Positions 15,151 through 23,932 of a stretch of 64,000 nt of DNA are shown piece by piece (within the stretch, counting starts at the first letter, position 1; every line of letters starts with the position of its first letter). Source of the stretch: Streptomyces sp. NRRL B-1140 (GTDB taxonomy: Bacteria; Actinomycetota; Actinomycetes; Streptomycetales; Streptomycetaceae); the NCBI RefSeq assembly GCF_001280065.1, contig NZ_LGEA01000069.1, positions 62,001 through 126,000 on the forward strand. The letters are read 5' to 3'. The notes beneath the pieces were generated by a model, which saw only the letters and a list, made by a program, of their open reading frames with translations, had not been told where the DNA came from and searched no databases. A program made the position numbers and the translations under genes.

Positions 15151-15927
15151 ATGAACGGCACGGTCACGGTCCTCGACAAGGGTGCGGTGCGCATCCACAG
15201 CTACATGTCCCCGGCGGACAGCTTCCACACCACCACCCAGCTGATCGAGACCCCGGCGCGCATCATCGCGATCGACGCCCAGCTGATCCCCGCCTACGCG
15301 GACGAGGCGATCGCCTACGCCAAGGGGCTGGGCAAACCGCTGGACCGGCTCATCGTCACCCACGCCCACCCCGACCACTACAACGGTGCCGCCCGGTTCG
15401 GCGTCCCCGTCCACGCTCTGGCCGTGGTGCGTGAGCAGATCATCGCGCGGGGCGACAGTCGGCTCCCGACCGGACTGGTCATCCCCGTCGGCGACTTCAC
15501 CCCGACCGTGGATCTCACCCCCGGCACCGAACTCATCGACGGCGTCCCGTTCGTCTTCGAGGCCCTCTCGGGTGGCGAGGCCGCCGACGAACTGCTCATC
15601 AAGCTGCCCGAGCAGGGCGTCCTGGTCGCTCAGGACCTCGTGTACAACGACGTCCACCTCTACCTGGGCAACAACGACATCACCGGCTGGCAGCAGGCGG
15701 TCGACGCGCTGGCCGCCGAGTCCGGCTACGACACGATCCTGGCGGGCCACGGCCTGCCCACCGGGCCCGAGATCTATGCGGACGTGCGCCGTTACCTCAC
15801 CGACGCCCGCGAGCTGCTCGGCGACGACGGTGACGCGTACAAGAAGGCGATCGTGGACCGCTACCCCGCCCACGTCGGCCCGTTCATCCTCGACATCGCC
15901 AACCGGTCGCTGTTCGGCGCCCACTGA
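15151..15927 (+). CDS. MBL-fold metallo-hydrolase
   Basis: This 258-residue protein has an intact metal site: THAHPDHYNG (HxHxDH) near 73, an Asp-containing LVAQDLVYNDVHLY strand near 162 and the final GHGLPTGPE near 201. The first 45 residues (SYMSPADSFHTTTQLIETPARIIAIDAQ) form the usual strands leading to the active site. It belongs to the same actinobacterial subgroup as the protein at 5016-5822, sharing the GHxLPxxPE-type motif and C-terminal helices, but it keeps the full metal motif. It is probably a hydrolase or a glyoxalase-like enzyme induced through the divergent AraC protein. Confidence 0.9.
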   Translation: MNGTVTVLDKGAVRIHSYMSPADSFHTTTQLIETPARIIAIDAQLIPAYADEAIAYAKGLGKPLDRLIVTHAHPDHYNGAARFGVPVHALAVVREQIIARGDSRLPTGLVIPVGDFTPTVDLTPGTELIDGVPFVFEALSGGEAADELLIKLPEQGVLVAQDLVYNDVHLYLGNNDITGWQQAVDALAAESGYDTILAGHGLPTGPEIYADVRRYLTDARELLGDDGDAYKKAIVDRYPAHVGPFILDIANRSLFGAH

Positions 15928-16087
15928 CCGCGAGTGCAAGGGCGGGGCCCTCGCTCACCGGGAGGTCCTCTTCGGTCGCGGGCCGCGGGGGAGGACCGGG
16001 GGTGGACCCACCTCTCCCCCGCCGCCGCGTCGCTCCCGGCGAGCGCACGGGCACCTTCCTCCTCGGCATACCGACCGCCGGCGGGCC

Positions 16088-18328
16088 TCACAGAGCCGTG
16101 AAGGTCCACATCAGGTTGGTGCTGCCGTCGTAGGTCCACTGCTTGGTGACGGAGCCGGAGGGCACGTTGCCGCCGCCGTCGAGGACCAGGCCGGTGGTGC
16201 GGTTGGCGATCGAGTAGCGGCCGTCGCCCCGGTGCGTGATGCGCCACTGCTGGTTGCTGCCCCCGTTCCAGGCGGCCTGCCGGGCGGTGGAGCCGTCGGC
16301 GGCGGCACCCCAGCCGTCGGCCACCATGCCGTTGGCGCGGTTGACCAGCTTGTAGTAGCCGCCGCCGACTTCGACCGCCTGCCAGTGCAGGTTGGGGCCG
16401 TTGTCCCAGTTCCACTGCTTGAGGTCGGAGCCGGCGACGACGTCACCGCCGGAGTCCAGGGCCAGGCCGTCGGTGACGTTGGTGATCCGGAAGTACGAGG
16501 ACGGCGCGAACTGGACCCTGAGCGAGGCGACCTTGTCGTTGCCGCCCGTGCCCCGCAGGTCGGGGAGATCGGTGGTGAAGGTCCACGAGGTCCCGGTGAA
16601 GTCCTCTCCGGAGTAGGCGGTCACCTGGTAGCCGGGGGCCAGCCGCAGGGAGGAAAGACTGCGGGGCCTAAGACCTGCGAGGCGCAGTTGCTCACCGTCG
16701 TAGTCGCCGACGGCGAGGACCGCGGCCGGCCCGTGGTAGCCGGAGTCCGGGAAGACCACGGCACCGATCAGGGGGCGCAGAGCGGGAATCCGACCGGAGA
16801 ACTCGAGCTTCAGGACGTACGCGTGGGCAGGGAACGGCGCTGTCGTCGGCAGGGTCACCCGCAGGCCGGTCGCGCCCTGGACCGGCCTGGGCAGGGTGAT
16901 GTAGTGACCGGCCTCGTCGTCGAGCAGCTTCACCGACCGTAGCGAGGTCAGGTCGATCCGGTCGGAGTTGAGCGTCCCGATCGTCAGCGAACTCCCGGGC
17001 CAGCCCAGGACGGTGGCGTACAGGATGGTGTTGGCCTTGTTCCGGGTGAACCTGATGTCCTGTGCCGTGCCGGCGGTCGGGTTGGTGAAGGCACCGCCGC
17101 CCATCTTCGTCGGGCCTTCGCCGTACGCGGTCCAGGCGCGGGTCGAGTACACGGACTCCCCGAACCGCTTCAGGTAGTCGCCCATGCCCAGCAGGATGTC
17201 CTTCTGCGCCTGCGGGATGGTGCCGTCCATCTTGGGCGCGATGTTGAGCAGCATGTTGCCGTTCTTGCTCACCCGGTCGATGAACGAGTGCAGCATCTGC
17301 TGGATGCTGTAGTAGCCGATGCCCTCCGTGTAGCACCAGCTGGAGCTGGAGATGCTGTCGTCGGTGAGCCAGTACGGGGCGGTGAGGTCGCCCGGTCCGC
17401 CGCGCTCGTAGTCGAAGACCTGACCGCGGTCGCTCATGCCGTCCTTGTAGGTGGCGACGACTTCCGTGCCCCACGCTTCGGCCTGGTTGTAGTAGTACGC
17501 CAGGAAGTCGAGCCGCTGCTTCTCGTCGACGGCGTCGAGCTTGAAGTCCTGCCAGAGGACGTCGGGGCGGGCGCGGTCGATGACTTCCTTGAGCTTGTCG
17601 TACCAGAGTTGGTTCTCCTCGGCCGGGCTCAACTGCCCGTACAGCTTCTTGAGGCCGGGGTCGGTCTGCGCGGGCACATGGTCGAAGAAGCCGTTGAAGT
17701 GGTACGCGTGGTGCATGGCGACCAGGAGTTTGAGTCCCCTGGCGCGGATGGCGTCGGTGAAGAGCCGCAGCAGGTCGAGCTTCGGGCCCTTGGCGACCGA
17801 GTTCCACTCACTGACCTTGCTGTCCCACATCGAGAAGCCGTCGTGATGCTCGGCGACGGGTCCGGCGAACCGGGCACCGGCGTCGACGAACAACTGCACC
17901 CATTCCTTCGGGTCGAAGCCGCCGCCCGCCGACTTCAACTTGGGCGCGAACTGCACGGTGCTGCCTGCCAGATCCTTCCCTCCGTCGATGAAGTTGCGGT
18001 AGGGCCAGTCCGAAGGCGAGCCGTAGGTGGCGACGTGGTGCTTGTTTGCCGCGCTGCCCTCGATGTACATGTGGCGCGGGTACCACTCGCTCTCGTAGGC
18101 GGGGACGCTGAAGGCGCCCCAGTGGAAGTAGATCCCGAACTTGGCGTCCTTGAACCACTCCGGGGCCGGCGTATGCCGGTCGACCGACTCCCAGTCGGGC
18201 GTGTAGGTGCCGCGGGTGCGGGGTGCCGCCTGCGCGCCCCGGGCGCCGAACAGGCCTCCTGCGGTGGTCGCGGCAGCCACCACCGTGGCCGCCGCGAGGA
18301 ACTGACGTCTGTTGGTCCGACTCGTCAT
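16088..18328 (-). CDS. Secreted alpha-L-fucosidase (GH29) with ricin-type lectin domain
   Basis: This 746-residue protein starts with a twin-arginine signal (TNRRQFLAAATVVAAA, cleavage after AQA near 34). A GH29 catalytic barrel follows (KFGIYFHWGAFSVPAYESEW; HHDGFSMWDSK; the nucleophile is probably Asp261 in PDVLWQDFKLD; then NGNMLLNIAP). After a beta-sandwich linker, residues about 615-746 form a ricin B beta-trefoil with repeated QW motifs (KQWNWDNG, NQQWRI, KQWTYDG). It would release fucose from glycans outside the cell, with the lectin domain holding it to substrate. A 14-bp inverted repeat lies upstream. Confidence 0.92.
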   Translation of the reverse strand: MTSRTNRRQFLAAATVVAAATTAGGLFGARGAQAAPRTRGTYTPDWESVDRHTPAPEWFKDAKFGIYFHWGAFSVPAYESEWYPRHMYIEGSAANKHHVATYGSPSDWPYRNFIDGGKDLAGSTVQFAPKLKSAGGGFDPKEWVQLFVDAGARFAGPVAEHHDGFSMWDSKVSEWNSVAKGPKLDLLRLFTDAIRARGLKLLVAMHHAYHFNGFFDHVPAQTDPGLKKLYGQLSPAEENQLWYDKLKEVIDRARPDVLWQDFKLDAVDEKQRLDFLAYYYNQAEAWGTEVVATYKDGMSDRGQVFDYERGGPGDLTAPYWLTDDSISSSSWCYTEGIGYYSIQQMLHSFIDRVSKNGNMLLNIAPKMDGTIPQAQKDILLGMGDYLKRFGESVYSTRAWTAYGEGPTKMGGGAFTNPTAGTAQDIRFTRNKANTILYATVLGWPGSSLTIGTLNSDRIDLTSLRSVKLLDDEAGHYITLPRPVQGATGLRVTLPTTAPFPAHAYVLKLEFSGRIPALRPLIGAVVFPDSGYHGPAAVLAVGDYDGEQLRLAGLRPRSLSSLRLAPGYQVTAYSGEDFTGTSWTFTTDLPDLRGTGGNDKVASLRVQFAPSSYFRITNVTDGLALDSGGDVVAGSDLKQWNWDNGPNLHWQAVEVGGGYYKLVNRANGMVADGWGAAADGSTARQAAWNGGSNQQWRITHRGDGRYSIANRTTGLVLDGGGNVPSGSVTKQWTYDGSTNLMWTFTAL

Positions 18329-18444
18329 GGGCGTCCCTGCGACGAAGGGGAAGGGGGGTGCGCTCGGAGACGAGACTCCGGAGCGCCCTGGTACCAGGGA
18401 CGAAGGTCAACCATGCGACCCGTTCATGTCAACGGGTGTGCACG

Positions 18445-18526
18445 CGATTGATGGGATGGATAGAGCGAAACACCGGATTTCAATGGAGGAATCCGCACTT
18501 TCAGCCCCTACTCATCCCATCAATCG
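18445..18526. promoter_or_regulatory. Long inverted repeat upstream of the fucosidase gene
   Basis: CGATTGATGGGATG (18445-18458) and CATCCCATCAATCG (18513-18526) are perfect 14-bp inverted repeats separated by 54 bp. Inside, CGGATT/AATCCG (18474/18490) forms a second inverted pair. The block is 117-198 bp upstream of the start codon in a 300-bp spacer (18329-18628), and nothing else was recognised there. It is probably a pair of operator sites for a carbohydrate-responsive regulator not encoded here. Confidence 0.55.
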
Positions 18527-18628
18527 GCGGTGATCGGGACGCAGCCGCTGTCGGTCCGCGACGTCACAGTCGGGTCCTCCCCGAGCCTGGGAGGTGTCGA
18601 ATGCTTCATTCCGTGCTGCAGTCATGTC

Positions 18629-19000
18629 ATGACCCCACCGCATGCGGACGAGCAGGACGCTCTCGCGCCTCCTCTGCGCGAGCGTCCTTCCCGGCTGATC
18701 GACGTCGCCGTCGCCCTGCTGCTCCTGGTCGCGGACGCGGTCATCGTCGTCGTCGCCGTGGCGCTGCACGTCGTGGTCGGCTTGAGCAGGATGCACTCGC
18801 CTGACGCCCCGTCGACCGCACGCTCCTCCGACATCCCGGTCCTGGCACTGCTCGTCGTCTGGGGCGTGCCGGCGGTGGCGGCGGTCGGCGCCGTCGTGCA
18901 CGCCCGCCTGAGGATGCCCGTCACGGCTGTGGTCCAGGGCCTGTTCACGCTCGCCTGCACCTTCCTGGCCGTCGTATGGACGCGCATGCTGCTGTCGTGA
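18629..19000 (+). CDS. Small membrane protein, unknown function
   Basis: This is a 123-residue protein with a polar N-terminus (TPPHADEQDALAPPLRERP) and three hydrophobic stretches: DVAVALLLLVADAVIVVVAV, VLALLVVWGVPAVAAVGAVV and VTAVVQGLFTLACTFLAVVW. I recognise no family domain beyond a generic Streptomyces membrane-protein look. The start at ATG 18629 is the best match to the change in codon bias, but it lacks a clear ribosome site; the frame is open to 18530. It converges on the P450 gene with 32 bp between stops. Confidence 0.65.
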   Translation: MTPPHADEQDALAPPLRERPSRLIDVAVALLLLVADAVIVVVAVALHVVVGLSRMHSPDAPSTARSSDIPVLALLVVWGVPAVAAVGAVVHARLRMPVTAVVQGLFTLACTFLAVVWTRMLLS

Positions 19001-19032
19001 CGGCGTACTGCCTCATTCGCCGGGTCGAGGTC

Positions 19033-20229
19033 TCACCACGCCACGGGCAGTTCCATCGGGAAGCGCCGGATGGTCCGGGTGTCCCAGCGCACGGCCTCGG
19101 CCGGAACCGCCAGGCGCAGGGCGGGCAGGCGGGTGAACAGGACCCCGATCGCGGTGCTGAGTTCCGCGATGGCGAGCGTGCTGGCGATGCAGTGATGGTT
19201 GCCCCATCCGAACGTCATGTGGGGGTGGGGCGAACGGTCGACGTCCAGGGCGTCAGGGTCCTCGAACACCGCGGGGTCCCGGTTGGCCGCGAGGTAGGAG
19301 ACGTGGACGAAGTCGCCGGCGCGGATCAGCACGCCCGCCACCTCGACGTCCTCCAGGGCGATGCGCGGGATGCCGACGCCCTTGCGGAAGGGGATGTGCC
19401 GCAGGAGTTCGTCCAGCAGCCGGGGCAGCTGCCCGGGACTGCGCCTCAGCAGATCCAGCAGATCAGGACGGGTGAGCAGAGTGAAGGCGATGTTGCTGAT
19501 CTGGCAGGTCGCCGTGTCGTTGCCGCTGAGGATGAGAGTGAGCGCCAGAACGGCCAGCTCGTCGTCGCTCAGGGGCTCCTCCCCCTTCTCGCAGGCCGCC
19601 ATGGTGTTGATGAGGTCGTCGCCCCCTTTCCCCCGGCGTTCGGCGACGAGCTCGGTGAAGTAGGCGCGCAGGAACCGCTTGGCCTCGGCCGCCTCCTGTC
19701 GGGCTTCGGGGGCGGTCGTGAGCATCTGCTGGGTGTGGCGCAGCATGAGGGGCCGGTCCGCGGCGGGTACGTCCAGCAAGGCGCAGATCGTGTGGTTGGG
19801 CAGCTGCGCGGACAGACCGAGGGCCAGGTCGGCCGGCGGGCCGTGCTCGACCATCTCGTCCACGAGGCGATGGGCCACTTGTTCGATGGCCGGCGTCATC
19901 CGCTTCACGCCGCTCTGTGTGAAGGCCCGGGCGGCGGCATGCCGGAGTCGGGTGCTGCGCGGCGGGTCCATGACGTTGAGCGACTCCGGCGAGACGATCG
20001 GCTCGGGGGTCATCCGGGGGTAGTCGCGGCCGACGATGCCGGCCCGGCTGAACCTCGGATCGGTCGTCACCTGACGTACCCCCTCGAAGCCGGTGACCAA
20101 CCACGCGTCGGCTTCGCCGTAGGGCAGCCGGATACGGCTGACCGGGCCGCCGGCCATGAGCCTTCCGAGTGACGGGTCGAAGGTCAGTCGCTCACTGAAG
20201 TCGAACGGGCAGGCGGCGACGTGAGCCAT
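19033..20229 (-). CDS. Cytochrome P450
   Basis: This 398-residue soluble bacterial P450 has the K-helix ELLRHIPF (ExxR), the PERF-like region AVFEDPDALDVDRSPHPH and the haem loop FGWGNHHCIAS with Cys347. Two consensus positions differ. The I-helix reads LSGNDTATCQ, with Ala after the conserved Thr, and the residue two after the haem Cys is Ala instead of Gly. ATG 20229 follows AGGAG by five bases. It is divergent from a flavin monooxygenase gene 156 bp away, so the pair may act together on a small aromatic or polyketide metabolite. The substrate is unknown. Confidence 0.92.
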   Translation of the reverse strand: MAHVAACPFDFSERLTFDPSLGRLMAGGPVSRIRLPYGEADAWLVTGFEGVRQVTTDPRFSRAGIVGRDYPRMTPEPIVSPESLNVMDPPRSTRLRHAAARAFTQSGVKRMTPAIEQVAHRLVDEMVEHGPPADLALGLSAQLPNHTICALLDVPAADRPLMLRHTQQMLTTAPEARQEAAEAKRFLRAYFTELVAERRGKGGDDLINTMAACEKGEEPLSDDELAVLALTLILSGNDTATCQISNIAFTLLTRPDLLDLLRRSPGQLPRLLDELLRHIPFRKGVGIPRIALEDVEVAGVLIRAGDFVHVSYLAANRDPAVFEDPDALDVDRSPHPHMTFGWGNHHCIASTLAIAELSTAIGVLFTRLPALRLAVPAEAVRWDTRTIRRFPMELPVAW

Positions 20230-20385
20230 GTGTACTCCTGAGCGCGTGCGGAGGTGCCGCCATGTGGGCGGAACCGGGCGGGCCCGGGGCGCGGCCGCCC
20301 GGCCCACGGGGGACATTTCGCATAGTGCGGCAGAGCGCCGCTCCATGCACCCAGTGCCGGGTCAAACGGCAGAAAGCGGGGAGAC

Positions 20386-21891
20386 GTGCCCGATCCCACC
20401 CCTCAGCCACCGCGGCAGCCGGACGTGGACGTGCTGGTCGTCGGCGGCGGCCCCACTGGTCTCACTCTCGCCTGCGACCTGGCCAGGCGTGGTGTGCGGA
20501 CCCATGTCGTCGAGGCCGGCGACCGGCTCCTCCCCGGGTCCCGCGGCAAGAGCCTGCAGTCACGCACCCTGGAGGCCTTCGACGACCTCGGTGTCGTCGA
20601 GGCTCTCACGGCCGCCGGCTCCCCCTTCCCGCCGATGCAGACCTGGCGCGACGGCGAACGCCGGGGAGAGTGGCAGCTGATCCGGCCGGACCCCGAGGCT
20701 CCGGTGTCACGGCACCCGCGGCCGTGGCTGGTCCCTCAGTGGCGCACGCAGGAGATCCTGCGCGATCGGCTGCTCGACCTGGGCGGGACGCTGGAGTGCG
20801 GTGCCCGGCTCACGTCCCTCACGCAGACGGACACGGAGGTGACGGCCGAGGTGACGCGCTCGGACGGTGACCGTCGCCGGATGTCGGCGCTCTACGTGGT
20901 GGGCGCCGACGGCAGCCACAGCACGGTGCGTGAGTCCCTGGGCATCGTCATGAAGGGTGAGGAGAGCGGGCTGCGCTCGGCCGCGGTGGCGGACGTCCGG
21001 GTCGCGGGACTGGATCGCGATCACTGGCACATCTGGCCCGATCCGGCGGGTGAACTGCTGCTGTGCCCGCTGCCCGGGACCACCGACTTCCAGCTGAACG
21101 CCAAGATCACCGGTGCGGAGTTCACCGCGACGCCCGAGACCGTGCGCGGTCTGGTCGCCGCCCGAACCCATCTGCCCTCCGACGCCGTCACGGACGTGCG
21201 GTGGTTCTCGTTCTACCGGCCTCGTACCGCGATGGCCGAACGCTTCCGTCAAGGGCGCGTCTTCCTCGCCGGGGACGCCGCGCACGTGCACCCGCCCGGC
21301 GGGGGCCAGGGGCTGAACATCGGCGTACAGGACGCCTACAACCTCGGCTGGAAGCTGGGCCAGGTCATCGGTCGCGGTGCCCCGGACGCGCTGCTGGACA
21401 GTTACGAAGCCGAGCGCCAGGCTGCCGCGGCGGACACGCTGGACCTGAGCACGCGCCTGTACCGGGCCGGCCGCACACCCCAGGACGCCGACGAGCAGGC
21501 GCGTTACCGGGGGCGGGTCTGCCACCTGCTGTCGGTGCATTACCGCGACAGTGAGCTCTCGACCGACGCGCGGAAGCGCCGTTCTCCGACCGGTTTCCAG
21601 GCCGGCGACCGCGCGCCCGACCTCCCCTGCGTCACCACCGAGGGCTCCGGCCGCAACCTCTTCGAGCTGTTGAGGGGCCCGGACTTCACTCTGCTCGCGG
21701 TGAACTGTGCTCCGCCCCCCGAGGCGGCGGGTCTGCGTATCCACCAGGTGACCGGCGGGCCGCTCGCGCAGGAACTGGGCACCGGGTTGTTCCTCATCCG
21801 CCCGGACCAGCACATCGGTCTGGCCGCTGACAGCCCTGAGCACCTCGGCAGCTACCTGGCGCGTGCCGGGCTGAGGAGCGCCGGGAGGTAG
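20386..21891 (+). CDS. FAD-dependent aromatic-ring monooxygenase
   Basis: This 501-residue group A flavoprotein hydroxylase has dinucleotide motif VVGGGPTGLTLACDLARRGV near 16, the DG motif YVVGADGSHSTVR near 172, and the GD motif VFLAGDAAHVHPPGGGQG near 290. A C-terminal thioredoxin-like domain (from about 405, DRAPDLPCV to the end) is typical of enzymes acting on polyketide-type aromatics. GTG 20386 follows GGGGAG. Expected reaction: NAD(P)H- and oxygen-dependent ring hydroxylation. It is divergent from the P450 gene and distinct from the pigment hydroxylase at 35689-37347. Confidence 0.92.
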   Translation: MPDPTPQPPRQPDVDVLVVGGGPTGLTLACDLARRGVRTHVVEAGDRLLPGSRGKSLQSRTLEAFDDLGVVEALTAAGSPFPPMQTWRDGERRGEWQLIRPDPEAPVSRHPRPWLVPQWRTQEILRDRLLDLGGTLECGARLTSLTQTDTEVTAEVTRSDGDRRRMSALYVVGADGSHSTVRESLGIVMKGEESGLRSAAVADVRVAGLDRDHWHIWPDPAGELLLCPLPGTTDFQLNAKITGAEFTATPETVRGLVAARTHLPSDAVTDVRWFSFYRPRTAMAERFRQGRVFLAGDAAHVHPPGGGQGLNIGVQDAYNLGWKLGQVIGRGAPDALLDSYEAERQAAAADTLDLSTRLYRAGRTPQDADEQARYRGRVCHLLSVHYRDSELSTDARKRRSPTGFQAGDRAPDLPCVTTEGSGRNLFELLRGPDFTLLAVNCAPPPEAAGLRIHQVTGGPLAQELGTGLFLIRPDQHIGLAADSPEHLGSYLARAGLRSAGR

Positions 21892-21980
21892 CAGCCGCAT
21901 GTCCCTCGGGACCGTCCGGCCATCCTCACGTCGACGCAGGTCCGGTGGCCAGACGTCACCGGACCTGCTGGAGCGTCAGG

Positions 21981-22148
21981 TCAGCGTCGGCGGGCCCAGC
22001 CTCCTCCGACGCCGGCCACCTGCAGCGCCAAGCACATCAATCCCAGCAACATGACGTTCGTCGAAGAGAACACATCGTTGGTGCTGATCTCAGCCGCGTT
22101 GATCAGGAACGCCAGGAAGAACAGCACTGCCGCGACTATGCCGAGCAT
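21981..22148 (-). CDS. Small two-segment membrane protein
   Basis: This 55-residue peptide, LGIVAAVLFFLAFLINAAEI then a short polar turn and NVMLLGLMCLALQVAGVGG ending in WARRR, forms two predicted transmembrane helices with a positive C-terminus. ATG 22148 is preceded by AGAGGAG. The length, start site and codon bias support a real gene of unknown function. A short hairpin (22217-22234, GCCCGC/GCGGGC) lies upstream. The rest of 22149-22431 shows no gene. Confidence 0.7.
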   Translation of the reverse strand: MLGIVAAVLFFLAFLINAAEISTNDVFSSTNVMLLGLMCLALQVAGVGGGWARRR

Positions 22149-22431
22149 GACGAGCTCCTCTCGAAGGGGATGCAGCCCGTATGCCCCGCCTGCACGCCCG
22201 CAGACACCGCAATGTTCGCCCGCCTGTGCGGGCGCCGATGAAGTCTTCCGCCGGCTGCCGCTCTCACCTTGAACGACAACTCGGCCTGCCTGTCGTCCCG
22301 TTGACACTCGGCATCGCGGACCGGAGGCTGACACCGAGGAAAAGGACGCTGCTCACCGGGAACAAGCACGTGCTCTTGTCCGTACCATCTCCCACCAGGA
22401 CCACGTGCGGTACACAGGAAGGGTCAGCGCC

Positions 22432-23067
22432 ATGCCCGAGACAGCAACTCCCGCCACCGAACTGGCATCGCAGTACATCGCCCAGGTGACGGGCGACCTT
22501 GAGGCGAACCTCAAGGAACAGGAGCGCATCAGCGCGGACATCGCCTCCCTGCAGGAACGGCTCGCCGCTCTGCAGCATGACCACGGCGTGCTGGTCAGCA
22601 TGCAGCAGGCACTCGGCATCACTCAGGCCCGGGCGGGGTCCGCGGTCGAGTCCGACAGCGCCACTGTGCCCTCCCCGCGGCGGAAGAAGGCCGACGCCGC
22701 GGCCGGCGGGAAGCAGAAGGCACGCAAGTCGACCACCGCCCCCGCGAAGAAGACAGCCCGGAAGTCCGCGGCCAGGAAGGCGAGCACCGCCCAGGCCGCC
22801 GAGCTGACCCTGGTCGAGCTCATCCGCCGCCACCTCGCCGAGCAGAAGGAGCCGCGCTCCGCCGCCGAGATCGCCACGGCGCTCGGCCAGGCCCACCCCG
22901 ACCGCGACATCTCTCCCAAGGTCGTACGCGTCACGCTCGAGAGCCTCGTGGCCAAGAGCGGGGCCGAGCGTTCCAAGCAGGGCAGGTCCGTCTTCTACAG
23001 CGCGCCCGCGCAGAGCGGGAAGGCTGCACCCGACGGCGGGGCGCAGCCCGAGCCCACGGACGGCTGA
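22432..23067 (+). CDS. Histone H1-like winged-helix nucleoid/regulatory protein
   Basis: This 211-residue protein has three parts. Residues 1-70 are a coiled-coil helix (LEANLKEQERISADIASLQE). Residues about 80-122 are a lysine/alanine-rich tail-like linker (KKADAAAGGKQKARKSTTAP, KKTARKSAARK) like eukaryotic H1 or the HupS tail. Residues about 125-195 look like a winged helix (LVELIRRHLAEQKEPRSAAE, then SPKVVRVTLESLVAKSGAER and a wing GRSVFYSA). It probably binds DNA non-specifically through the basic linker. ATG 22432 follows GGAAGG. It stands alone, with TTGACA at 22301 as a possible -35 element. Confidence 0.8.
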   Translation: MPETATPATELASQYIAQVTGDLEANLKEQERISADIASLQERLAALQHDHGVLVSMQQALGITQARAGSAVESDSATVPSPRRKKADAAAGGKQKARKSTTAPAKKTARKSAARKASTAQAAELTLVELIRRHLAEQKEPRSAAEIATALGQAHPDRDISPKVVRVTLESLVAKSGAERSKQGRSVFYSAPAQSGKAAPDGGAQPEPTDG

Positions 23068-23211
23068 CGGCAGCAGGCGCCGGCCCGACGGGCCGGCAGA
23101 ACGCCGGGGGCAGCGCCCGGGCTTGGGTCCTCGGCCCCGTTCGGCAGCGGCCGTCGCCCGCGATCCGAGGTCGCGGCGAGGACGCTCGCCTGGTGCGCTA
23201 CATTGCCCGCC

Positions 23212-23757
23212 ATGACTGAACTCGGGCCCGGCTGGCCGCCCGCCCCCTTACGGACCGAGCGACTCGTTCTCCGCGCGTCCGAGGCACAGGACCGGGCGGC
23301 GTTCATCGAGCTGTTCGCGTCGCCGGAGGTGGGCACCTACGTCGGTGGTGCCCGGCCCCGTGATGAGCTCGAGCGTGCGATCCCCGAGGTGCCCGGGCGT
23401 CGCTTCGGCCTCTTCGTGATCGATCTCGACGGAGCGATGGTCGGTATGGTCACCCTTGATCGGCGTGGCCCGGAGCGTCCAGGTCACGTCCGGCCGGAGG
23501 CCGATGAAGCCGAACTGGGTTACATGCTGCTGCCCGAAGTCTGGGGATGCGGCTATGCCGCCGAGGCGTGCGCGGCGGTGCTCGGCTGGTTCGCCGACGC
23601 GCATCCCGGCGAGCCGGTGGTGATCTCCACCCGGACCGCCAACGAACGGGCGATGGCCTTGGCGGCGAAGCTGGGGTTCACCGAGGCGGGGCGGTTCGAG
23701 GACTACGGCGCCGAGCAGTGGTTCGGCGTGCGGGCTCCGGGCACTCCTTCCGGTTGA
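23212..23757 (+). CDS. GNAT-family N-acetyltransferase (RimJ-like)
   Basis: This 181-residue protein begins with the RimJ/RimL-type TERLVLRASEAQDRAAF. It has the acetyl-CoA loop region LGYMLLPEVWGCGYAAEACAAVL (Q/RxxGxG/A form) near 105, followed by STRTANERAMALAAKLGF. It acetylates an amine of an unknown substrate with acetyl-CoA in the cytoplasm. ATG 23212 fits the start of the homology; an in-frame TTG at 23203 would add three residues. No operon partners. Confidence 0.88.
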   Translation: MTELGPGWPPAPLRTERLVLRASEAQDRAAFIELFASPEVGTYVGGARPRDELERAIPEVPGRRFGLFVIDLDGAMVGMVTLDRRGPERPGHVRPEADEAELGYMLLPEVWGCGYAAEACAAVLGWFADAHPGEPVVISTRTANERAMALAAKLGFTEAGRFEDYGAEQWFGVRAPGTPSG

Positions 23758-23775
23758 GCGGCCGCTGCCCGAGGA

Positions 23776-23798
23776 GGAACAGTGAAGTGACTGTTTCC
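23776..23798. terminator. Weak hairpin after the GNAT gene
   Basis: AACAGT (23778-23783) pairs with ACTGTT (23790-23795) around GAAGTG, with GG/CC outside and TTT in the right arm. It lies 19 bp after the GNAT stop, between convergent genes. Confidence 0.4.
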
Positions 23799-23932
23799 AG
23801 CGGCGGGAAGGGACTCCGAGCCGAGCTGTGCGTCGGCGGTGCAGGTGTGGATCCCTGTCCGGTCGGCAGTGAGCGTGCCGCGGCGTATGGGCTGCGCAGG
23901 ACACCCGGCATCGCCCGACCGCGCGCCGCGCC

